From Niastella vici (GTDB taxonomy: Bacteria; Bacteroidota; Bacteroidia; Chitinophagales; Chitinophagaceae), in the NCBI RefSeq assembly GCF_002077945.1, contig NZ_LVYD01000045.1, forward strand, positions 222,775-286,774: a DNA stretch of 64,000 bases. Direction: 5' to 3'. Position numbers and translations under genes: made by a program. The notes below the pieces were generated by a model. That model was not told the DNA's origin. It did not search any database and saw nothing but the letters and a program-made list of their open reading frames with translations. Below are positions 26,731-35,760 of the stretch, in pieces. Position 1 is the first letter of the stretch. Each line of letters begins with the position of its first letter.

Positions 26731-28110
26731 CTATCTTTCATTTTGTATGTAATGGCCCGTACTCATGGCATCTGGCGGAATGGGTAATGCGTACTTGGGG
26801 CTATTGACCGGCAAGGTATATGGCAGTCCATCTAAAATGCGCATGGGAGTAATGTTTGGGTCTTCCATGTTCAGCCGCCGGATATCCGTCCACCGAACAC
26901 CGCGAAAAGGCATTTCCTTTCGTCTTTCATTCAATATGGTATCCTGCAGGTTTGGCGTAGAGGTTGTATAGGGTATAAATGTGCCGGTTTGATAGCGGCG
27001 CTGCAACAGGTAGTTCAGGTCTTTCTGGGCGCCTTCCATATCACCTGCCCGTGCCCGGCATTCGGCCCGTACCAGGTACATTTCATCGGTTGCCAGCCCC
27101 GTAAAGAATAAGAGCGTTCCGGTATACCCGCCCTTCATATTTGCATAAAATGAATTTCCCTGGTAAAAAAGTGAGCGCCGCAGGTCGTTAGGAGAATATG
27201 ATCTGTATAATATAGTATCAACAAAACAACCTCTTGTTAATGATCCTGCTTTTAATACCCCGGTTTCAATAAATTTGGTTTGATACAATGTTTCCGGGTT
27301 ATACTTGTCAAAAGGTCGTAATGTAAAGAGATCCTTAAAATTGTTATAATCCATTAAGGTATCCTTCAGGTGTAAACAGCTGTCTGCATAAGCTCCTGCT
27401 TTATCATACAGCCGCATGCTTACATACACCCGGGCCAGTTGGGCAAATGCCGCGGGTTTATTGGGCCGGTTGCGGTAAGCGTACGATACTTCCGCCGGTA
27501 AAAGATCTTTGGCTTCCAGCAGGTCGGCCAGGATCTGCGCATAGGTTTCATCGAGCTTTGACCGGTGTACAACTTCGTCTACATTAGGTGTTAGTTTCAA
27601 TGGAATGCCGAGGTCGTTACCGGCGGTGGTTGCATTGTAGGGCAGTGCAAATACCTGGGCCAGGTTATAAAAAGCATAAGCCCTGATAAAGAGCGCCGAC
27701 CCTTTCATATTGTTCCATTGTTGCAGATTGCCTGAGGTTACCGGTACTTTTTTCAACCCATCCAGAATTACATTAGCATACAATACCTGCTTATAAGGGG
27801 CATTCCAGTCTTCAACAGTGCTCTCTCCTTCAAAAACTTTTTCCGCCCAGATATAGGCATTATGTTCTTTGGGGATTATTGTCTGCTTCCAGAAATCTGC
27901 AGTCAGGTAATAATTATCTGCCGATAGCTCGCCCAAAGTTGGTGTTACACTGAGGGCAATCTCGTTATCGAGCAGGGCCTGAAAATCTTCCAGTGTAGTA
28001 GGCACAAAAACATCCGAATTGGGCCGTTCGTCCAAGAATTCCTTTTTGTTACAGCTTAAAAAACTCAAACTGAGTATAGCCACAAATAAGTAATTACTGT
28101 TTACTTTCAT
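26731..28110 (-). CDS. SusD/RagB-family lipoprotein
   Basis: 459 residues from the ATG at 28110; the first 10 residues of the longer frame precede a normal signal peptide. Lipobox SFLSC gives Cys20, followed by the typical NKKEFLDERPNSDVFVPTTL of RagB/SusD proteins. The TPR-like core has KGSALFIRAYAFYNLAQVF and the C-terminal part carries ERRKEMPFRGVRWTDIRRLN. It starts 19 bp after the SusC stop and completes the sigma-FecR-SusC-SusD set. Ligand unknown. Confidence 0.94.
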   Translation of the reverse strand: MKVNSNYLFVAILSLSFLSCNKKEFLDERPNSDVFVPTTLEDFQALLDNEIALSVTPTLGELSADNYYLTADFWKQTIIPKEHNAYIWAEKVFEGESTVEDWNAPYKQVLYANVILDGLKKVPVTSGNLQQWNNMKGSALFIRAYAFYNLAQVFALPYNATTAGNDLGIPLKLTPNVDEVVHRSKLDETYAQILADLLEAKDLLPAEVSYAYRNRPNKPAAFAQLARVYVSMRLYDKAGAYADSCLHLKDTLMDYNNFKDLFTLRPFDKYNPETLYQTKFIETGVLKAGSLTRGCFVDTILYRSYSPNDLRRSLFYQGNSFYANMKGGYTGTLLFFTGLATDEMYLVRAECRARAGDMEGAQKDLNYLLQRRYQTGTFIPYTTSTPNLQDTILNERRKEMPFRGVRWTDIRRLNMEDPNITPMRILDGLPYTLPVNSPKYALPIPPDAMSTGHYIQNER

Positions 28111-28129
28111 TGGAAAAGGAATTTGCTGG

Positions 28130-31100
28130 TTAAAAATCAATTTTTAAACCTGCTGCAATCGTTTTAGGGTTGGGTGTACTTGAAATATAATCCGGATCGA
28201 TGCCGGCATGATTCGCCTTCCAGATAATACCCAGATTATTGGCGTACACGTATATTCTGAGTTGGTTCATAGGCAACCACCTGATCTCATTTTTATTTAG
28301 CTGATAGCTTACCTGTATATCCTGTAGCCTGATGTGATCGCCTTTTTCAACTAATATATCCGAATATTTGTAAAAAAGGCTTCTTGTATTGCTGCCGGGA
28401 TCAAGTGAAATTGATGGTACGGAGGTATATTGCTCGTCGCCCTGTTTCTGCCATCTTTTTTCATAATCGGGATGGCCCGGTGAAGATTCATACAGCAGGC
28501 TATAATAATTGATGGAACTCCTTCTAAAATAATACCCCATTTTCCAGGTAATGTTAAAAGAAAGTTCCAGTTTTTTATAGCTGAAATTATTGCGCAGACT
28601 GCCAAAATAAACGGGGTAGGCCGGGCCACTGTATACCAGATCTGAAAGATCAGTTGAATTTATGATATCACTATATTTTGTACTTGCCTGTTTATTAAAA
28701 TATCCTAGCGGATCGCCGGTAGAGTCAACAAGCCCCATCCATTTAAAACTGAAAACAGAATATAAGGGTTTACCGGCTATAGGGCTTATATAGCCGGGAT
28801 CGCAATAATACCAGGCGAGGCTTTGTTGTACCTTATAAGTGGTTACCTTATCTGCAGCATAGCTGAACAGCAGGGTACTGAACCATTTAAACCGCTTGTT
28901 GATGTTTTTTGACCGCAGCATAATATCCACGCCTTTCCCTTTCATATCGGCGGTATTGCCCCTGAAAATAGAAACGCCGCTGGTAGGGTCAAGCGGGCTG
29001 CTGCCTATAAGATCGATCCCTTTACGGGTATAATATTCCAGGCTGCCTTCTATCATATTGTTACGTAGAGCAAAATCAACCCCAAAGTTGATCATGTGAT
29101 TTTTTTCCCAGCGTAGCGAAGGGTTGGGCGGGTTAACGATGGAAGCCGACAACGTGCGCCAGATATTTAATCCATCGTTCTGGGCTGTGGTATAAGCCGA
29201 TACGGATTTATCAACATTGCCTTTATAGCCATTGGTTAGCCGCAATTTCAGGAAGGGTAGCCAGCCAACATGATAAAAATTTTCCTGGTTCATTTCCCAG
29301 CTAACGCCCGCTGACCACAACGGCACTCCTTTTTGATTGGTGCTTACGCCAAAAAGGTTCGATTCATCTTTACGCACGCTGGCCGACAGGATGTACCGCC
29401 GCTGAAAAATATATTTGGCATTCAGGTAGTAGGAGATGTAACGGTCTGCCGTATTTCTATTGTGGTCCTTATACTCTATACTTTTGTAGATAAAGGGGGC
29501 GTTGAACAGGGGAAAGGTATTGCCGTAATCTACGGTGTTGTTGTAGGGCTGGTCTTTATTGTACCCGTAAAAACGAAGCGTTTCATATAATGTTTTGAGC
29601 CCTCTTACTTCTGCACCGGCCAATGTAATGACCTGGTGATATTTGCTGCGATTGCGATTGTACCATCCCTGGTTATAATTTAGTTGAGCGCGTACATTAT
29701 GGGCCTCATATCGTTGGGTCACCTTGTCCATAATGCCACCCAGCGGAACAGGTCTGGTAACATTCCCGGCAGAATCTTCTGTAAACTGGTTTATATAATT
29801 CCGGGTATAATAGGTCTGCAGGCTTTTATAGTCTTCCCCTTCAATAAATCCCTTATTGTATTGGTACAATGCGGTAAATTCTAACCCTTTTAAGATCGAA
29901 TATTTTATGTCTGCATTGAGGCGGTAATCGGTGGTCTTTGTAGCGTTGTCGCTGTATTTAAGCTCATTATAGGGTTTATAATCCCAATCTTGCAAAATCC
30001 CATTAATCCCATTAGCCTTATCCCTGCCCCCGGCAGTATCTTTATAGGATTGCCGCAGATCTATAGGCACGGTTAGCGCATTGCCATTATCGTCTACCAA
30101 ATCGAGGTAAGGATAGTTAAGATTTGCAAGTTCCCTGTTATTATATTGCGCCTTTGATTCGGTGTAAATAATGCCGGTATTGAGCTCCAGTTTCTTTTGC
30201 AGCCAGGAAAAAGAATTATTGGCGGTAAGCGTGATGCGGTCATACTGGTTCCTTACCAGGTTATCGAGGTTCTTATCGTACCCAACTGAAAAATAATAGT
30301 TGTTATTATTACTGCCACCGCTGGCGCTCAGGGCATATTGCTGGTTAACGCTGGGGCGGTAAAAATACTTCTTGAGGTCTGTTCGTTTATCCTGGGTCCT
30401 TAGTTGATCGAGCTGCGCATTTGCCTCAGCGTCTGTGATCGTATGATCTTTTTGTTTTATCAGTATTTCCACTACCGGCGAAAGCACCGGGTGCGAGGCG
30501 TTATTAATTGCGTTATTATAAAATCCATTACTATCCAAATGTTGCTCTACATCAATATAGTCTGATGAGCTTAAAACAGGGGTATAATACAGATCGGGTT
30601 TTTGGCCAACAGTCACATTACTATTAACAGATAATTTAAGGGGCTGATTGTATTTCCCTTTTTTTGTAGTAATAACTACAACGCCGTTGCCCGAATAGGC
30701 GCCCCAAATGGATGCGGCATCTGCATCCTTTAATACCGTAATACTTTCAACATCATTGGGGTTTATATTATTGATGTCACCGGTATATGGAAAATTATCA
30801 ACTACAATCAATGGATTGGGGTTGGCATAAATGGTAGCTCTTCCCCTGATAGAAATGGTTGACTGATTGGCATTGGGGTTAATGTTCTTATTAAATACCA
30901 GGCCACTGGTAATACCTTCGAGCCGGTCAATGATACTGGTTGAAACCCGGCGGTTTAATAGTTCATTATCGATCTTCACAAAAGAGCCCGGCGATTTATC
31001 TTTTGTAGTTTTCTGATAACCGGTAGAAACTACCTGTACTTTGCTCAGCTCACTAATATGTTGCTTTAATTTGATCTGTAAAGGTTCGCCCTGCCAGCTA

Positions 31101-31603
31101 ACTTCTTCAGGATCGTAGTTTACGTTGGTGACCACAATGCTCAGATCAATTTCATCAACGGCATTCAGTCTGAATTCACCATTTTCATTGGTGCTCGTTT
31201 GCTGGTTGCTTCCTTTTACGGTGACGGTAGCGCCAAGGATCGGTTCCCCCTGTTCATTAACGATCCTGCCTTTAATATTGGCCAGCTTTACGGCCGTTGC
31301 GGTTTGCCTGCCCTTGGGGATTACAGTTATTGTTTTATCAATAATGGTATAGGTACAGGTTTGATATTTGAAATATTCATCAAGAAGCTGCTCTATAGTT
31401 ACGTCGGTGACGTGAATGGTTACCGGTTTCAATTGCGCAGAGATAGAATTGGAATTGAAAATGGTGTAGCCGGCCTGCTTTTCCAACACTTTACGGATGT
31501 CGCTAATGGTTGCATTCTTTTTAGAGAATGTGACCCGTTGCGCAAGTGCAGATGCACCTGACAGCATACAAGCAATGATTAGAAAAGCAGTTATTAGTTT
31601 CAT
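28130..31603 (-). CDS. SusC/RagA-family TonB-linked receptor with STN signalling domain
   Basis: 1157 residues from the ATG at 31603 (MKLITAFLII, signal peptide). Domains in order: secretin/TonB short N-terminal (STN) domain (~25-95), carboxypeptidase-regulatory-like beta domain (~105-190, IKGRIVNEQGEPILGATVTV), TonB plug (~200-320, with NPNDVESITVLKDADAASIWG) and a 22-strand barrel. The STN domain is the part that talks to a FecR anti-sigma factor, and one is encoded upstream on the same strand. Thus ligand import should also signal to the ECF sigma factor. It is separated from fecR by a strong terminator, so SusCD has its own promoter. Confidence 0.95.
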   Translation of the reverse strand: MKLITAFLIIACMLSGASALAQRVTFSKKNATISDIRKVLEKQAGYTIFNSNSISAQLKPVTIHVTDVTIEQLLDEYFKYQTCTYTIIDKTITVIPKGRQTATAVKLANIKGRIVNEQGEPILGATVTVKGSNQQTSTNENGEFRLNAVDEIDLSIVVTNVNYDPEEVSWQGEPLQIKLKQHISELSKVQVVSTGYQKTTKDKSPGSFVKIDNELLNRRVSTSIIDRLEGITSGLVFNKNINPNANQSTISIRGRATIYANPNPLIVVDNFPYTGDINNINPNDVESITVLKDADAASIWGAYSGNGVVVITTKKGKYNQPLKLSVNSNVTVGQKPDLYYTPVLSSSDYIDVEQHLDSNGFYNNAINNASHPVLSPVVEILIKQKDHTITDAEANAQLDQLRTQDKRTDLKKYFYRPSVNQQYALSASGGSNNNNYYFSVGYDKNLDNLVRNQYDRITLTANNSFSWLQKKLELNTGIIYTESKAQYNNRELANLNYPYLDLVDDNGNALTVPIDLRQSYKDTAGGRDKANGINGILQDWDYKPYNELKYSDNATKTTDYRLNADIKYSILKGLEFTALYQYNKGFIEGEDYKSLQTYYTRNYINQFTEDSAGNVTRPVPLGGIMDKVTQRYEAHNVRAQLNYNQGWYNRNRSKYHQVITLAGAEVRGLKTLYETLRFYGYNKDQPYNNTVDYGNTFPLFNAPFIYKSIEYKDHNRNTADRYISYYLNAKYIFQRRYILSASVRKDESNLFGVSTNQKGVPLWSAGVSWEMNQENFYHVGWLPFLKLRLTNGYKGNVDKSVSAYTTAQNDGLNIWRTLSASIVNPPNPSLRWEKNHMINFGVDFALRNNMIEGSLEYYTRKGIDLIGSSPLDPTSGVSIFRGNTADMKGKGVDIMLRSKNINKRFKWFSTLLFSYAADKVTTYKVQQSLAWYYCDPGYISPIAGKPLYSVFSFKWMGLVDSTGDPLGYFNKQASTKYSDIINSTDLSDLVYSGPAYPVYFGSLRNNFSYKKLELSFNITWKMGYYFRRSSINYYSLLYESSPGHPDYEKRWQKQGDEQYTSVPSISLDPGSNTRSLFYKYSDILVEKGDHIRLQDIQVSYQLNKNEIRWLPMNQLRIYVYANNLGIIWKANHAGIDPDYISSTPNPKTIAAGLKIDF

Positions 31604-31736
31604 AATCAACACATCCTTCAATACGAATGGCAGGTAGTGGTGGCCGGGTTTTGCAACCATTATTTGGTGTAAAAATAAAAATAGTCAACCTCAATCCCGC
31701 ATGAACGGAAAAAAGTTGACTAAACACAGCTTTTTA

Positions 31737-31765
31737 CAAATAAGGCAACCACAGTCAGCATCAAA
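31737..31765 (-). promoter_or_regulatory. Possible Bacteroidota promoter for SusC/SusD
   Basis: Read on the minus strand, TTTG (31765-31762) and TTATTTG (31743-31737) are about 18 bp apart, close to the TTTG/TAnnTTTG arrangement. The -7 element is one base short of consensus. Confidence 0.3.
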
Positions 31766-31818
31766 TCCATTAAAATTACGCTTTCGCATTAAAGGTAGGA
31801 CAAATATAAAAAAAAATT

Positions 31819-31871
31819 AAGCCACCTTACTGCGAACCATGAGCGGGAGGCTCATGGTCGCAGGGTAGCTT
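31819..31871 (-). terminator. Strong long-stem terminator between fecR and susC
   Basis: On the minus strand the inner stem CTGCGACCATGAGC / GCTCATGGTTCGCAG closes on a CTCCC loop and is extended by AAGCTACC / GGTGGCTT, then a T-rich tract. It lies about 120 bp after the fecR stop and would insulate the sigma-fecR unit from SusCD. The plus strand also shows a T run, so it may work both ways. Confidence 0.85.
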
Positions 31872-31992
31872 TTTTAGCTCAACGCTGCCCATATCTTTCA
31901 TGGAAGAACAGCGTTAGATGTGGTTTAATGATTAACGGGAAAACAATATTTTTCGCCGGTATAGGTAGGTGTTACGTTTATTAATAATTTGA

Positions 31993-33282
31993 TTATGATT
32001 CTACTATAATTGTTCTGTCTTTTTCGTTTAACCTTGCCTTTATATTGTTGGCGTTCAGCAGTTTAATAATATTTTCAATGGTAGCCGTACGTGGAAGCTT
32101 GCCTTCGAATGAAATGGTTGGCTTTTTATCATCCTTATACTTAATATTTACATCGTACCAGCGGGCGATCTGGTTCATTGTATATTCAATATCGGCGCTG
32201 CCAACCGGAATGAATTTGCCCGTCCACCAAATGACATCCTCAGGGTCAACCCGTTGAACCGAAATAGTCCCTTCTTTCTGTTTAGCCTGTTCGCCCGGGT
32301 GAATTGTTTGGAAATTGCTTCCGGATGTTACTTTTACCTTGCCTTCTAATAACGTGGTTTTAATTGTTGCTTCAGTTACTTCGGGATCAGTATAGGCCAT
32401 TACGTTAAAATGGGTTCCCAGCACTTCCACTTCATTTTTGTTTCCGGCGGGCGTATTTATTTTAACGATAAAAGGTGTTTTGACGGTTTTTCCCTTTTGG
32501 GCAATTGGGCCATTTACACCAGGCTGATTTTGAGGATTTACTTCAAAATAAGCTTCGCCGGTGAGCTCAACAATTCGCTCGTTCCCGGCGAAGGCTATAG
32601 GAAAACGCAATGATGAAGCCGCATTCAACCACACTTTACTTCCGTCAGGTAAAGTGATCTGGTATTCACCTCCTCTTGGAGTCGTGACTGTATTATACAA
32701 ATCTTGTCCACTTTGACTACCGTCCGAATCCGGCTTCCTGTTATATATTAACCGTCCATCAGTCTTGGTGATCAGCATATGACCCTGATCTGCCAGGTTC
32801 CCATTCTGCGCTGTAGTCAATTCAATTTTAGATCCATTGGCAAGGGTCAGTGTGGCTTTATTACTGCCGGGAACGATCCGGCTTTTAGTGCCACTTTCGT
32901 TCGTTGCTGTTTGGGCTGTTTGATTATGGGTTGACTGTCCGAAATAATACCAGGTACCGGCAGAAATGAGGAGGAGAATAGCCGCTGCAGCAGCAATTTT
33001 ACCAAATGGTATTCTGTACGTTTTCTTTTCGGGATACAGATCTACCAGTTTGGCTCCGTCAATTTTTTGCAGCGTCTTTTTCCAAATAGCTTCACTGTCA
33101 GTGCCGGCATAGTGTTTTAATTTTTCGCGTAAACCTTTTTTATCGGTGATCTGCTGAAAAAATAAACCATTATGCTCTGACTCTGCCAGCCATTCATTAA
33201 GTTCCTTTTCCTCTTCCTTACTCAAGCTTTCCTCGAGGAACTTTTCAATCAGACTTGTAATTCTATTTACCTTTTCCTGCAT
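31993..33282 (-). CDS. FecR-family anti-sigma factor
   Basis: 429 residues. An N-terminal cytoplasmic sigma-binding part (~1-90) precedes one transmembrane helix (~94-113, IAAAAAILLLISAGTWYYF). The periplasmic FecR domain has TTPRGGEYQITLPDGSKVWLNAASSLRFP, and the C-terminal DUF4974 domain (~350-429) ends PTISFEGKLPRTATIENIIK. It receives the signal from the STN domain of the SusC product and controls the ECF sigma factor encoded upstream. It starts 130 bp after the sigma stop. Confidence 0.95.
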   Translation of the reverse strand: MQEKVNRITSLIEKFLEESLSKEEEKELNEWLAESEHNGLFFQQITDKKGLREKLKHYAGTDSEAIWKKTLQKIDGAKLVDLYPEKKTYRIPFGKIAAAAAILLLISAGTWYYFGQSTHNQTAQTATNESGTKSRIVPGSNKATLTLANGSKIELTTAQNGNLADQGHMLITKTDGRLIYNRKPDSDGSQSGQDLYNTVTTPRGGEYQITLPDGSKVWLNAASSLRFPIAFAGNERIVELTGEAYFEVNPQNQPGVNGPIAQKGKTVKTPFIVKINTPAGNKNEVEVLGTHFNVMAYTDPEVTEATIKTTLLEGKVKVTSGSNFQTIHPGEQAKQKEGTISVQRVDPEDVIWWTGKFIPVGSADIEYTMNQIARWYDVNIKYKDDKKPTISFEGKLPRTATIENIIKLLNANNIKARLNEKDRTIIVES

Positions 33283-33412
33283 AGTTATGGTATTTAAAAC
33301 TTGAAAGTCTCCAAACTCTCAGTAGCCTTTAAAACCTTACATTATATACAAACAACTAAAGGCTTTTTTTGACAAAAAATAATTTAAAAAAATAAATAAA
33401 GGTGATTGTTAT

Positions 33413-34054
33413 TCAGTCCGTATAATAAAAAATAGCTATGTTTTCGGCTGTATGACCATTTTTCAGCTTGTAAGCCAGGGACCCGCATAGGCAAAGGCTG
33501 ATAAAAACAGCTACCAGTAATTTCTTTTTCAGCAATTGAATGGCGCGGCTTTTTTGGTTCAGTACATTCCGGGGCGTGATCTTTAGTTTTTCAGCAACCT
33601 CGTCGGTACTGGCATCTTCAAAATAGATCAGTTTGAAGATCGTTTTGCATTTGGTGGGCAGCGATTCGATCAGCGGATAGATCTTTTTCAGCAGATCCCC
33701 TTCTATCATATCTGTCATAATATCCTGGTCATCCTTGTCGCGCTGGAGGTACGACAATTCACTTTGAGAAGCCGTTCTTCGCTGTATATGCCGCAGATAA
33801 TTGAGGCAGGCATTCCGTGTGGCAACAAACAGGAAGGCTTTAATGTGTTCTTCGGAATGAAACGTATCGTGGCGTTGCCAAAGTTTTGCAAATGCTTCAG
33901 AAACAATATCTTCTGCCTGTTCTTTATCCTTTACCATTTGTATGGCGACGGTAAAGAGCAGTCTGTTGTAATTTTCGAATATCACTCGAAAAGCACTACT
34001 ATTCCCTTGATTAAATGCCGTAAGCCAATCCTTTTCCAAAAATGTCTTCTTCAT
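33413..34054 (-). CDS. ECF RNA polymerase sigma-70 factor (Bacteroidota SusCD-linked type)
   Basis: 213 residues. Region 2 is seen as RLLFTVAIQMVKDKEQAEDIVSEAFAKLWQ (~31-60) and region 4 as LPTKCKTIFKLIYFEDASTDEVAEKLKITPRNVLNQKSRAI (~135-175). Unusually for a sigma factor it has a hydrophobic C-terminal segment (LLVAVFISLCLCGSLAYKL, ~178-196), which could tether it to the membrane; similar tails occur in some Bacteroidota ECF sigmas. It should activate fecR and/or the downstream SusCD genes. Confidence 0.94.
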   Translation of the reverse strand: MKKTFLEKDWLTAFNQGNSSAFRVIFENYNRLLFTVAIQMVKDKEQAEDIVSEAFAKLWQRHDTFHSEEHIKAFLFVATRNACLNYLRHIQRRTASQSELSYLQRDKDDQDIMTDMIEGDLLKKIYPLIESLPTKCKTIFKLIYFEDASTDEVAEKLKITPRNVLNQKSRAIQLLKKKLLVAVFISLCLCGSLAYKLKNGHTAENIAIFYYTD

Positions 34055-34429
34055 CGGGTTTCAATTTAAATCATCTTTAACCGGGAACCTTTGGCTGTTA
34101 CCAATACCATTATTAAACCACGGTTGCCTTAACCGTGCTCAAATAAAGATAAGGTAGGTGACTATCAATAAATTGCTAATGGTACAGGAATAACTATCCA
34201 GTTTCAAAAATAACGGAGGTTGCTATAATCAGGGCGACTGCTGTAGTACCAGAAAACGCGTTATCTGCCCATTCTTATAAAGCAGCTAACGGCGGGATGC
34301 AAGTTTACAAAAATATATTAAAAAACTGCTTAAGTGTTTTCTCTAATTGCCCATAAGTAATTCACCTGATTTCTCAAGTGAAAAAATACGGTCAATCCAT
34401 TGTCATTAATTAGTAAAAAAATTTTCGGC
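34055..34429. other. Non-coding gap upstream of the sigma gene
   Basis: No gene supported in these 375 bp. A perfect 7-bp hairpin CACGGTT-GCCTT-AACCGTG lies at 34119-34137, about 70 bp upstream of the sigma factor start, and could be part of its leader or an operator. Confidence 0.4.
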
Positions 34430-35239
34430 TCAGTAAATGGAAAGGTAACGGCTAATCGATTTTTCAAAAATAACCCGGGCCCCTTCGGCCAGGTTCATCC
34501 ATTCAAAAGCGCCGTACATGGCATCGAAATGCAGGGGGTGAACCCGTTCGTAAATGAATTCAATGTCTTTTTTGGGCAGGGGAATATGATTGGGATAACT
34601 ATACATGAAGGCCATATGCCGCCGGCTGGGGGCTACATAAATGCTGTCGCCGGTAAGTAAACACCCTGCCCGGCCATGGTCGGGTAAATGCAGGATGGTG
34701 CTGCCGGGGAAGTGCCCGCCTACATGTATAATGCTGATATTGTCCCAAAGCGTTTTTGAACCGCCCGACCATAATTCAATATAACCACCCGGATCTTTGA
34801 TCCATTCCTTATCGGTGGCGTGTAAATAAATGGGACAGTCAAAGGCTGTGGCCCAATCCTGCATCAAACTATAATAATGCGGGTGCGAAATGGCAATGGC
34901 CCTGATGCCGCCCAGCGATCTGATGAATGCAATAGTTTGATCATCGATAAACGGAAGACAGTCCCACAGAATATTGCCCGATGAAGACAGTACGAGATGC
35001 GCTTTTTGCGCAATGGCGAATGCCGGGGTTATTCGTAAATCGTATATGGTAGACTGTAAGCGGGAAAAGCGGATAGTGCTTTTGGCAGCCAGTTCATTAT
35101 AGCTGGTCCATACCTGTCCGGTAAAACCCGGGTATTGCCGGTCATCTGCACAGATCTCGCAAATGTGGGGAACAATAGAAGTGCCATATCGTACACCACA
35201 GGTGTAACAGATGTTCTTTGCCGAAGGCGAAAGGATCAT
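34430..35239 (-). CDS. MBL-fold metallo-hydrolase with N-terminal zinc ribbon
   Basis: 269 residues. Four cysteines at 11, 14, 27 and 30 (CYTC...CEIC) form a rubredoxin/zinc-ribbon-like knuckle. The rest is a metallo-beta-lactamase fold with GGHFPGSTILHLP and LLTGDSIYVAP. The usual HxHxDH metal motif is reduced to SHPHYYS: the first two His are kept but the Asp-His pair is replaced, so only one metal site may be intact. No signal peptide. Substrate unknown; no functional neighbour. Confidence 0.82.
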   Translation of the reverse strand: MILSPSAKNICYTCGVRYGTSIVPHICEICADDRQYPGFTGQVWTSYNELAAKSTIRFSRLQSTIYDLRITPAFAIAQKAHLVLSSSGNILWDCLPFIDDQTIAFIRSLGGIRAIAISHPHYYSLMQDWATAFDCPIYLHATDKEWIKDPGGYIELWSGGSKTLWDNISIIHVGGHFPGSTILHLPDHGRAGCLLTGDSIYVAPSRRHMAFMYSYPNHIPLPKKDIEFIYERVHPLHFDAMYGAFEWMNLAEGARVIFEKSISRYLSIY

Positions 35240-35592
35240 AGAAAATTATTTGCGTAGAAAATGCTCCTATAGAAATTCAGACCTTTAACCAACAGGTGCT
35301 GCTGCCGGTGTTGCGTAATGTGATACTTATGATATTATAATGATCACAACAAGTGAGTATGTGCAGCTGATATTCAGGAAAGTGCACAGTACATTACCCA
35401 ACGCACTATAGCATAATAATATCAGGGTTTCTGATAATGCAAAGTTAGTACCAGAAATTTTTTAAACGGCGCATTGCGACAAAAGCGTAAATATCAACAG
35501 CAAACATTTTTGTAAAGTTGTGCATGTATCTGCCTTTTATCTGACGACGTTTTTTCGTATATTTACAATTCACCAAAGAAAAGGAGGTATTC
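35240..35592. other. Non-coding gap with leader promoter region
   Basis: These 350 bp hold no gene. Near the right end lies a TATATTTAC stretch (about 35557) that could be a -7 element for the 15-codon leader ORF starting at 35593. Confidence 0.35.
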
Positions 35593-35640
35593 ATGAAATC
35601 TACAGATCATTCATGGACACTTTCGGTTGGTATCGCCTAA
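35593..35640 (+). CDS. 15-residue leader-like peptide
   Basis: A tiny ORF, MKSTDHSWTLSVGIA, is preceded by AAAGGAGGTATTC, an almost perfect Shine-Dalgarno sequence at the right distance. Such a site is rare in Bacteroidota, whose genes mostly lack one. A Rho-independent terminator follows 43 bp after the stop and the MOSC gene starts 46 bp after that. The arrangement is that of a leader peptide with attenuation, or of an autonomous micro-gene. There is no run of a single amino acid, so classic amino-acid attenuation is not evident. Confidence 0.5.
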   Translation: MKSTDHSWTLSVGIA

Positions 35641-35683
35641 CCGGGGTACGTTCCATCAAAATATCTGCTGACATAGGTCAGGA

Positions 35684-35714
35684 GCCATTCCGATACAATC
35701 GGGATGGCTTTTTT
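35684..35714 (+). terminator. Rho-independent terminator between leader ORF and MOSC gene
   Basis: Stem GCCATTCCGAT / ATCGGGATGGC (one G-T wobble) with an ACA loop and six T residues. It ends any transcript started before the leader peptide, unless antitermination occurs. Confidence 0.85.
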
Positions 35715-35760
35715 AATTAGCTGTTTTTTCATCGTATGGTTTTCAATTTTAACTTAGCGT

